Positions 35,344 to 43,700 of a stretch of DNA of 58,691 bases are shown piece by piece. Origin of the DNA: an uncultured bacterium (GTDB taxonomy: Bacteria; Bacillota; Clostridia; Lachnospirales; Lachnospiraceae). Each line of letters starts with the position of its first letter. Position 1 is the first letter of the stretch. The notes beneath the pieces were generated by a model, which worked only from the letters and a program-made list of their open reading frames with translations, was not told the DNA's origin and ran no database searches. The translations under genes and the position numbers were made by a program. The stretch is taken from the NCBI GenBank assembly GCA_905215155.1, contig CAJMPJ010000016.1, forward strand, positions 1 to 58,691, read 5' to 3'.

Positions 35344-36197
35344 TGAGATTAAGAGGGAAGGGATGGAATCTGGAGGCACTGGCGGAGTGTGTCTGCTATT
35401 TGATTTTCGGAATTTTGCTCTATCGGCTTACGGTCACAGGAACATATCTGAATTATGTAACACCCCGCATGAAGCCTTATTTGTACGGTCTGTCGGCTCT
35501 TATGTTCTTATGGGCGGCAGTCAATGGAAGGAATCTATTTTGCCCCAGGTACAAAAGCCGTCTGAAACGGTGCGTGGTTCTGGTGGTTCCCATACTGCTT
35601 CTGGCGGTTCCGCCGGCACCGCCGGCCGCCGGTGCCATGGTAAAAAGCTTTGCCAGTGCCAATATTACCTCCCCGGAGAGTGGAGGGGATCAAAGCCAGA
35701 CCGGAGAGACGAAACAGGCATCGGATGACTACGCATTTTATGGGCAGGATGAATTGGAAAAAGACCAACCCCTTTCCGTTCAGCAGCAGCAGATATCAAG
35801 CCAGCCTCCCTCCTTTGATAGCAAAGGGCTGAATGAAGAGACAAAGACAATTTCCATTGCGGATGAAGATTTCAGCACCTGGGTCAATGAACTGAACATG
35901 AACCCTGAGAAATACGAGGGGCATACAGTTACTATCAAAGGGTTTGTATTCTTAAACATGGAAGACCGCAAAGACAATGAGTTTGCCCTGGTCCGGTTGT
36001 CCATGTGGTGCTGTTCGGCTGATTTATCTCCTATGGGACTGATTACCGAATTCACAGGTAATCTGTCCTATAAGGAAAACGATTGGGTCACGGTCACCGG
36101 AAAACTGACGGTAAAAGACGGGTATCCTGTCATAGAGGCTGATAAGATAGAAGCGGCCGAAAAACCAGGGGAGGAATACGTTTACCCTTATTATTAG
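35340..36197 (+). CDS. TIGR03943/YcgQ-like membrane-anchored protein (285 aa)
   Basis: The ATG at 35340 overlaps the permease stop and follows GGAGGG; ATG 35343 is an alternative. Two hydrophobic helices are found near residues 15-60 and one near 78-95. After them comes an extracytoplasmic region with a Gln/Ser-rich linker and a beta domain with VRLSMWCCSADLSPMG, the CC-x-D mark of the TIGR03943 family. Family members are encoded next to UPF0718 permeases and are regarded as their subunit; the complex's substrate is not known. Here the zinc context suggests a divalent metal. Confidence 0.83.
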   Translation: MMRLRGKGWNLEALAECVCYLIFGILLYRLTVTGTYLNYVTPRMKPYLYGLSALMFLWAAVNGRNLFCPRYKSRLKRCVVLVVPILLLAVPPAPPAAGAMVKSFASANITSPESGGDQSQTGETKQASDDYAFYGQDELEKDQPLSVQQQQISSQPPSFDSKGLNEETKTISIADEDFSTWVNELNMNPEKYEGHTVTIKGFVFLNMEDRKDNEFALVRLSMWCCSADLSPMGLITEFTGNLSYKENDWVTVTGKLTVKDGYPVIEADKIEAAEKPGEEYVYPYY

Positions 36198-36225
36198 AGA
36201 ATCTGTGGTCTGGAAAGGATAGAAG

Positions 36226-37326
36226 ATGAAGAAAAAACCAGTTACGCTGTTGAGCGGATATTTGGGTGCAGGAAAAACCACTCTGCTCAATCACCTGTTG
36301 GAAAACCAGAAAGGCTGCCGGCTGGCTGTCATTGTCAACGATATGGGAGCAATCAATGTGGATGCCAGGCTGATCCGCAGCCAGGCAGCGGCCGGTTTGG
36401 GAAGCCAGGTGCTGGAGCTGACCAACGGCTGTATCTGCTGTTCCCTTCGTGAGGATTTTATGGGTGAGATCCGGAAAATAGCGGAAAATGACCAGATCGA
36501 CGGAATCGTTGTGGAGGCTTCCGGTGTCAGCAGCCCCATGAGCATTGCAGACGGATTTGAGGAGGAAGGCCATAGTTTCCCGGCATTTTTAGATGCCATT
36601 GTGGCGGTGGCCGATGCAAACCGTATATCTTCTGAATTCATGGAGGAACTGGAACAGTACCAGGAGGCCGGTGAGACAGAGGAAGAAGAGGATGTCATCA
36701 ACCTTGTAATGGAACAGATCGAGTTTTGCAATATTATTATTTTAAATAAATGTGACCTTCTTACAGAGGCAGAATTAAACCGGGTGGAGCAGGTAGTTAA
36801 GACCCTCTCTCCGGAAGCGGAACTCATAAAAACCGCCAACGGCGTAGTGCCGCCGGAACGGATTTATAACCGGAGGCTTTATGATTATGACCGCCTGAGC
36901 CGTTCTTCCGCTTTATCAAGGGCATTGCTAGGCGAAAAAACGGAGGAAGAGGAAGGCGATTATGGAATCCGGTCCTTTGTGTATGAACGGAGACAGCCCT
37001 TTGACGAGACTTTGTTTCGTGATTGGATTAAACACCATTATCCCAAAGAGATCATACGGGCAAAAGGGTATCTCTGGTTTATCCAGGATAAGGATCAGGC
37101 AGTTTTATTTGAACAGGCTGGAAACAGCGTTGCCATAACTCCCATATCCCCCTGGGTGGCTTCCGGCACCAAAGAAGAGCAGGAGCAAGCCCTGGAGAGC
37201 TATCCTGAGCTTTTGGAAGACTGGGATGAAACGTGGGGAGACCGGATCAATCAGATCGTATTTATCGGAAAGTTGCTGGAGGAACAATTAATCATAGAAG
37301 CACTTGACAAATGTCTTATGAAATAG
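36226..37326 (+). CDS. G3E-family GTPase with CobW C-terminal domain (YciC/ZagA-like, 366 aa)
   Basis: P-loop GYLGAGKTT (about 12-20), CxCC in NGCICCSLREDF (about 67-78), switch VEASGVSSP, and NKxD as ILNKCDLL (about 171-178). The C-terminal CobW_C domain contains RAKGYLWF. An acidic insert (ETEEEEDV) interrupts the middle. This is the complete version of the family and resembles Zur-controlled ZagA/YciC. ATG 36226 follows AAAGGATAGAAG. It is the last gene of the operon; a terminator follows. Confidence 0.9.
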   Translation: MKKKPVTLLSGYLGAGKTTLLNHLLENQKGCRLAVIVNDMGAINVDARLIRSQAAAGLGSQVLELTNGCICCSLREDFMGEIRKIAENDQIDGIVVEASGVSSPMSIADGFEEEGHSFPAFLDAIVAVADANRISSEFMEELEQYQEAGETEEEEDVINLVMEQIEFCNIIILNKCDLLTEAELNRVEQVVKTLSPEAELIKTANGVVPPERIYNRRLYDYDRLSRSSALSRALLGEKTEEEEGDYGIRSFVYERRQPFDETLFRDWIKHHYPKEIIRAKGYLWFIQDKDQAVLFEQAGNSVAITPISPWVASGTKEEQEQALESYPELLEDWDETWGDRINQIVFIGKLLEEQLIIEALDKCLMK

Positions 37327-37337
37327 GAGATAGAAAC

Positions 37338-37379
37338 AGCCGGAGATTTCTTTGTGATGGAGAAGTCCCCGGCTTTTTT
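37338..37379 (+). terminator. Terminator of the zinc-type operon
   Basis: AGCCGG-AGA-TTCT pairs with AGAA-TC-CCGGCT with small internal mismatches (37338-37374), followed by six T. Confidence 0.8.
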
Positions 37380-37492
37380 CGGATTTCTGCAGAAACTTCC
37401 AGTGATAGGCATTTATTCCAGTTTTTGTTCGCTATTCAAGGAATACCCATCATGTTATACTTGAAAAAACCACAAAGGAGAAGGATAACAAA

Positions 37493-38704
37493 ATGAAAAA
37501 GTATATCATGCGAACCGGGATTTTGGCTGTGTCCGCCTTTATGTTAATCATTTTCAGCTGGCAAAACAACAAAGATGCTTTTGCTGAAAATGAAGCAGGC
37601 CCTTCCTCACAGATTCCGAAAACAGAGGAAACCAGTGCACTGAAGACTGGTAAATTAGTGGGATATTATGCCGCATGGTCGGCTTATTCTAATTTCTACC
37701 CCAGCCAGATTGATGTCTCCAAGCTGACTCATATCAATTACGCATTTGCAAATATTGACTCCGATTTGAAGCTGACCCTGGGGTATCCGGATGTAGATCC
37801 TGAAAATATCCGCAAATTAAATTCCTTAAAGGAAACCAACCCGGATTTAAAGACATTGATTTCCGTAGGCGGCTGGAACTGGTCAGGGAGGTTCTCCGAT
37901 GTAGCTCTGACAGGGGAAAGCAGAAATAGATTTGCAGAGAGCTGCGTGGAGTTTATTGTGAAATACGGGTTTGACGGTGTGGATTTGGACTGGGAATATC
38001 CGGTCAGCGGCGGCTTGACGGCCAATGGAAGGCGGCCGGAGGATAAGCAGAACTTCACCTTGCTTCTTCAGAAGATCCGGGAAAAGCTGGATGCCAGAGG
38101 AATCTTGGACCAAAAACACTATCTTCTTACCATTGCCGGAGGTGCAGACCGTTCCTATGTGGACAAGGTGGAGCTGACAAAGATTGCCCCGTATCTGGAT
38201 TATGCCAATCTCATGACCTATGATCTTCACGGAACCTGGGATACCCATACGGATTTACTGGCACCTCTTTATCCCAACAGTGATTCCTCTCCCCAGTATA
38301 AAACAAGTGTGGAGCAGGCAGTCAATACCTGGTTAGATGCGTCTTTCCCTGCGGAAAAACTGGTGATGGGCATTCCGTTTTACGGCTACTTATATTCCTC
38401 GGTGAGTCCTTCCAACCGGGGAATGTATCAGAAATTCGGGGGTGCCAATTCCATCAGCTATGAGGATATTAAGACAAATTATTTAAATAAGTCAGGCTAT
38501 ACCAGATTCTTTCATTCCCAGTCCAAAGCTCCGTGGCTGTTTAACGGCACCATTTTCATCAGCTATGAGGATGGGCAATCCATTGGTTATAAATCAGAGT
38601 TTATCAAGTCTAAAAACCTTGGAGGAGCCATGGTATGGGAATTGAGCCAGGACCCGAAAGGCGAGCTGCTTTTCGCACTGTATCACGGATTGGGCAAGCA
38701 GTAG
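37493..38704 (+). CDS. Secreted GH18 chitinase-like glycoside hydrolase (403 aa)
   Basis: A signal peptide (residues 1-31, cleavage after AFA) exports the protein. The catalytic barrel begins with KLVGYYAAWSAY and carries the DxxDxDxE motif as DGVDLDWEYP, with the catalytic Glu. LISVGGWNWSG and NLMTYDLHGTWD are further GH18 landmarks, and a chitinase insertion-like segment lies near 290-340. Its substrate is chitin or another N-acetylglucosamine polymer, outside the cell. No carbohydrate-binding module is visible. ATG 37493 follows AAAGGAGAAGGATAACAAA. Single-gene unit. Confidence 0.93.
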   Translation: MKKYIMRTGILAVSAFMLIIFSWQNNKDAFAENEAGPSSQIPKTEETSALKTGKLVGYYAAWSAYSNFYPSQIDVSKLTHINYAFANIDSDLKLTLGYPDVDPENIRKLNSLKETNPDLKTLISVGGWNWSGRFSDVALTGESRNRFAESCVEFIVKYGFDGVDLDWEYPVSGGLTANGRRPEDKQNFTLLLQKIREKLDARGILDQKHYLLTIAGGADRSYVDKVELTKIAPYLDYANLMTYDLHGTWDTHTDLLAPLYPNSDSSPQYKTSVEQAVNTWLDASFPAEKLVMGIPFYGYLYSSVSPSNRGMYQKFGGANSISYEDIKTNYLNKSGYTRFFHSQSKAPWLFNGTIFISYEDGQSIGYKSEFIKSKNLGGAMVWELSQDPKGELLFALYHGLGKQ

Positions 38705-38767
38705 CAGAGCACTTTTGGTAAGAAGACCTGATTAAAATCAACGGGATTTGCAATTAAGATAGGAGTG

Positions 38768-39715
38768 CTATTCCTGCTCCTGACTGATGTAAGTCCCGTA
38801 TTCTTCCAGAAATTCCTTTACCAGAGCAGCATTCATACGGCTGTCATGGAGCATTAAAAAAAACATGTCCTGAACGGAAACGTCATATACATCCAGTGGA
38901 TTAAAGTTTGCCAGTGAAAAATGGATTCCTTTTGTAAAATAGAAAAAGGCATTTTCAAAATCAGATATGTGGTAATATGCAAAGGCTGTAAAAAAATATG
39001 GAATCAGGAGCCGGTCGTAAAATCCAAAATCACTCATATACCGGATCAGACTGGTGCCTTTCCGACAGGCATCTTCATAGTTTTTTATAAGATAGTAAGA
39101 GGTCAGCAGGTTAATATGGGCAGCGATATGAGTCTGATCCTGATAAATTACGGAACTTTCCGGCAGCAGGCTGGCAGCTTCCATGGTAGCCTCATGTGCT
39201 TTTGTACTGTTTCCAATCATGGTGTAGCAAATGGATAAAAGGATATACAATCTGGTTTTTGTCTTACTTTTTTCAGGGTATGAAGAGGTATTGGACAAGT
39301 ACTTACTTATTTTTTCAATGCAATTCTCGTATTTTCTTTCCAGAAAAATCTGAATTGATATTTCATTCATGAATATTTGGATTTTCCAGGGATCTTTTTT
39401 AAAATCTGCCAGGTCCTTTGCCTTGGCATTAAATTCTTTCAATGTAATATAATCACCCTTTTGCCGGCATAAATTAAACTTGCTTATGAATTGACAGACA
39501 GAAATTGGATCTTTGCAGTCCAGATAACGATAATATATAAATAAATCCTCATGAAGCTTCTCCCCAAACAGATAAAGAATATGTGAGGAGGGGCTTCGTT
39601 TTCCTGTTTCAATCAGATAAAGGTATTTTTCGGAGCATATTTGTTGTGCAAGTTCGATTCTGCTTAATCCCATTTTTTCTCTGAAATTGCGTATTACGAT
39701 ACCGATATGTGTCAT
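38768..39715 (-). CDS. HTH regulator with TPR-like C-terminus (Rgg/PlcR-like, 315 aa)
   Basis: N-terminal Xre-type HTH (GIVIRNFREKMGLSRIELAQ, with the recognition region SEKYLYLIETGKR, about 5-35), followed by about 250 residues of paired helices resembling tetratricopeptide repeats. This layout is that of peptide-responsive RRNPP regulators. The start is ATG 39715 (AAAGGAGC upstream on the minus strand) rather than ATG 39745. It is divergent from the sortase-adhesin operon and may control it. No signal-peptide gene was found beside it. Confidence 0.8.
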   Translation of the reverse strand: MTHIGIVIRNFREKMGLSRIELAQQICSEKYLYLIETGKRSPSSHILYLFGEKLHEDLFIYYRYLDCKDPISVCQFISKFNLCRQKGDYITLKEFNAKAKDLADFKKDPWKIQIFMNEISIQIFLERKYENCIEKISKYLSNTSSYPEKSKTKTRLYILLSICYTMIGNSTKAHEATMEAASLLPESSVIYQDQTHIAAHINLLTSYYLIKNYEDACRKGTSLIRYMSDFGFYDRLLIPYFFTAFAYYHISDFENAFFYFTKGIHFSLANFNPLDVYDVSVQDMFFLMLHDSRMNAALVKEFLEEYGTYISQEQE

Positions 39716-39950
39716 TTCTAATGCTCCTTTGAAAATTTTTCTCATTCATTTCATTTTTCTTTGTAATATTTCCCCCTATTTATACAGGTGTTCACGTCAT
39801 ATGTCAAGATTCTTTCCGGTGATTTCCATAAAATGTAAAAAATGCTTTCTAAATGGTAACAATTGTTCCATTGAATTACAGCAGTCCTTGTAACTATAAT
39901 GAACGTGATTTATGTTTACCAGGATGGAAAATCAATCAGAGAGGACTGCC

Positions 39951-40718
39951 ATGCGATTATCTGTTAAAATTGGCTGTTTGGTCTTGATTTGTTTAACTAT
40001 TTCAATTGTTTGTACATTTGGATATATGAACGAAAAAAAAGAAGGCAAAGCAGCCGAAGAAGTTTACAATGAACTGCAGATGGAAAAACCGTCAAAATCG
40101 TTATTGATTGAAAGCAGGGAAAAAGCATTGATTGAGGACTCTTCAGAGTTGGGGATCGAAGAATGGTTTCAGGAGAAAAAAGCGGAATATCCTGATATGG
40201 CAGGTTGGTTGAGCTGTGAAGGGACACCAATTGATTATCCGGTGATGTCTGCAAGGGATAACGAATATTATTTAAATCATTTACCGAATGGAGTAGAAAA
40301 CAGACTGGGTTCCCTGTTTCTGGACCGTAGTGCCAGCAAGGATTTTTCATCTCCTGTTTCTGTCATTTACGGACATATGGTAAAGAGCGGAGAGATGTTT
40401 GGTTCTCTAAGCGGATACCGAACACAGTCTTACTATGAAAAACATCCGGAATTTACCCTGATTACGGAAGACGGTGAAAAAAAGATTCAAATTCTTGCCG
40501 CCTATCTTGTAAATGGGGAAGCAGAGACGTATCCCACTGCATTTGCCAGTCGGGAGGATTGGGAGCGTTATATGAAAAAAGTATGGAATCATTCTTTTAT
40601 AAAAAGTAATACAAAAGCCAATCCAGATGACAAACTGGTTATATTTTCCACATGTGCATATGATTTTGAAGATGCACGTTTGGCAGTGCTGGGGCGTTTT
40701 GTTTACAATAACAAATAG
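39951..40718 (+). CDS. srtB: Class B sortase (255 aa)
   Basis: A membrane-anchored cysteine transpeptidase that links proteins to the wall. Residues 7-27 form the N-terminal membrane anchor. Catalytic residues appear as VIYGHMVKSGEMF (His), LVIFSTCAYDF (Cys) and DARLAVLGRF (Arg); the STC-AYDF spacing is class B. The start is ATG 39951 behind AGAGAGGACTGCC; ATG 39912 has no ribosome site. The large adhesin with a sorting signal starts 22 bases downstream and is the expected substrate. Confidence 0.88.
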   Translation: MRLSVKIGCLVLICLTISIVCTFGYMNEKKEGKAAEEVYNELQMEKPSKSLLIESREKALIEDSSELGIEEWFQEKKAEYPDMAGWLSCEGTPIDYPVMSARDNEYYLNHLPNGVENRLGSLFLDRSASKDFSSPVSVIYGHMVKSGEMFGSLSGYRTQSYYEKHPEFTLITEDGEKKIQILAAYLVNGEAETYPTAFASREDWERYMKKVWNHSFIKSNTKANPDDKLVIFSTCAYDFEDARLAVLGRFVYNNK

Positions 40719-40740
40719 AAAGGTGTATGGTATAAAACCA

Positions 40741-43700
40741 ATGGGAAAGAGTATGAAGCAGTATTTTAACAGAATCGTTTCCTTAGTGCTGGTGTTTTTG
40801 CTGGTATTTAATGGAAATGTTATTCCTGGTTACAGCGCATCTTTGGAAAGCGCGCTGTACAAAGACGGCGTTCCGTTGACAGACGGGGATATGGTATCTG
40901 CTGCCGATGAGCTGTCGTGGCAGGTTGTCATTGATGAGAAGGAGTTGGAAGAGGGCGTGAAGGTTACTCTTCCAAAAGGGCTGCTTCCTGCAATTAAAGG
41001 GGATGAGGTGGCTGGAACAAGTGCCAAGGTAAGGGGGCAGGTGGTTACATTACAGCAAACAGAAGATGGGATTTTATCAGAAAACAGCGAGAAAACAGAT
41101 AATAATGTTCTTTCGATTCACACCAATGGCAATCTTGTAAATCTCGAAAATGAAAACCCGGTATTTTTAAAGGCAGAGGATGATAAGAATTATAAAGCTT
41201 ATCATGAACCGGAAAATGGAGAGGTTCAAAGTCTGGACGATCAGGAAAGTACAGAAGAGCCGGAGCGTGCAGAAGAATCTAAAAGTATAGAAGAACCGGA
41301 AAGCACAGAAAAATCTGACAGTAAAGAACTGAAAAGCGAAGAAGAACTGAAAAGCGAAGAAGGACTGAAAAGCGAAGAAGGGCTGGAACGTGAGGAAGAG
41401 CCGGGACGCACAGAAGAGTCCGGAAGCGAAAAAGAACAGGAACGAACAGAAGAGCCGAAAGGTACCGGAGAGTCCGAAAAAGAACAGGAACGAACAGATG
41501 GGTCGAAACGTTCAGAAGAATCCAAAAGTACAGAAGAGACTGAAAGTTTGAAAGAACCGGAGCATGTAGAGCAATCAGAAAGTGCAGTTGTACCAGAGGA
41601 TGAGCAGGAATCGAAAAAAGCAGCCTCTGCAAGCGAGGCAGAGAGCCAACCGGGTATGAAACAGATAGATACTGGTTTTTCCCAAAAGAAGAATAAAGAC
41701 TTGCAGACCCTTGATATTCCCTGTACCATTGATCCGGCAAAGGTGAAAAATGGAACCATTGTCATTAAAGGGATAACGTTGATGGTATCATCAATTCAGG
41801 CGGAAGGAACCATTTCTCAACCAGATAATATTGATTTGCGTCATACGGATGCCAGTGGCAAAGGGAAAGAACCTCCGGTAAAAGATGGGGACACGATCAG
41901 TTTAAAAGATGAGTTTGCCCTTCACTTATTCTGGAATAATTTAAACGATGTGACCCCTGGAGATTATTTTGAATATGAATTACCGGAAACGTTTGGAGTG
42001 CCGGGAACTGATGGAAATGTTGATATCTTTAGCGAGGTTGAAGATCCTAATTTTCCGCGCAATAAACCCTTTGCAAATTTATCCTGGGAAAAAGGCAGTA
42101 ATAAAATAAAAGTGGTGTTCCTGAGCATGGGAGATTATATGGGAGAAGAAGCGCTTTCTTTTCTTGAGAATGTCTATGTGGAATATCAGTGTTCTTTGGA
42201 TGAAAATTTACAGGGAGACGACCAGGGAAAGGTAGTAATTGCGCTGGGAAACAGTACGATTTCGGTCACTGTCTCAGAACTTATGCCAAGCCCGCCCAAT
42301 CTTCAAAAAGAGGTGGGGCAGATGGATGCAAATGGGGAGGTGACTTGGAAAATCACCTATAAACATCCCTCCAATGCCTATTCCGGAGAGAAACCGGATG
42401 AAATCATTGATGAACTTCCAAAAGGCTTGGTTTATGTGGAAGGAAGTGCAACCGCTTTGCTGGACGATGGAACAGATAAAACCAGTGAGGTTGCTTTTGA
42501 TGCGGAAAAGAACACCCTTACCTGCGGTCTCAATGAGATACAGCCAGGTCAGACCCTTATATTTTCCTTTAAGACACAGCTGACAGATGTTGAACTGCAA
42601 AACATCTGGCAAAGCCCAGAGAAACAATTCCGGTATGAGAATCATGCATATGCCCAAAAAGAGGGAACAACAGTCAAAACAGAAGGCAATGGAACTGCAG
42701 TTCTCAACGTAAGAGGAAAAGACTGGATCAATGGTACACTGATTCAAAAGGTGGGAACCTTGCAGTTCCAAGATTCCAATGACTGTCAAATTGACTGGAC
42801 AATTACGATTCGGACGGCCGGACGAAGCTTTCGGTCCCTTCAGCTGATTGATACAATGGGAAAGGGTCTTGAACTTGACGATGACAGCATATCAGCTGAG
42901 ACAGAAGATGGGGCATTGGCGGTTCAGCCGCAGATCACTTCCGATGCAGATGGAAAGACTGTCATGAATATAAAACTGATTGATGCAGTAGACCAGCAAA
43001 AGGCATCAGAGACGTACCAGATCACTTATACAACAAAAGTAAAGCCCGGATATTTTTCGCAGACAGAAGATTTGACGGAAGAGGATATCAAAAACAACGC
43101 AAAGCTTTCATACGATTGGCCGGAGGGAACCGGCTTTGGATCTGATCTCCATTTTGAGATTCCCGCAATTACAAAAACTCCAAATAATATCAATAATAGC
43201 ATGATCCATAAAAAAGCAGGCGCTTATGATAAAAAAGACCACTCTCTTACATGGACGGTTGAAGTGAATCCCAATCATGTGAACTTGACAGAGGCTTTGC
43301 TGGTGGATGATTTATCAGGAAATAATCCTCTCCATTGGTTTGCACCAGATGACTCTCGTGAGGACGAGGCTGAGAATGCCATAAAAAAAGCCGTAGAAGA
43401 GGCTCTTCCCAAGGATAGTACCCTGGAATCCCTGATTCTTAAAGATAATAAATTGACATTACAGATAAAAGGAATTGGGAAACGTAATTTTTCATTTACC
43501 TATAAAACCTATGTCCGTGACCCTCAGTACTGGGCAGGAAATAAATCAGATAGATTTTCAAATCAGGTGATAATGTCAAAGGAAGGAACCTCTGTAGATG
43601 GAGTCCCGGTAATTAAGGACCTTTCAGCGACTGCCAGTATTTATGCAGGAAATGAAGTGCTGAAAAAAGAATCAGTTTCATTTGATCCCAATACCAAGAA

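Noticed and set aside
41326..41379. Tandem 18-base repeats as a possible iteron or origin
   Set aside because: They are coding repeats of the adhesin's ELKSEE units; no DnaA boxes or replication gene nearby.
41241..41765. Long antisense open frame (174 codons) opposite the adhesin acidic region
   Set aside because: It arises from the repetitive GAA/AGC-rich sequence read backwards (Ser/Phe/Leu-rich), has no ribosome site and sits wholly within a well-supported gene.
42274..42789. Antisense open frame of 171 codons within the adhesin gene
   Set aside because: No ribosome site or recognisable domain; the plus-strand adhesin reading is continuous and convincing.
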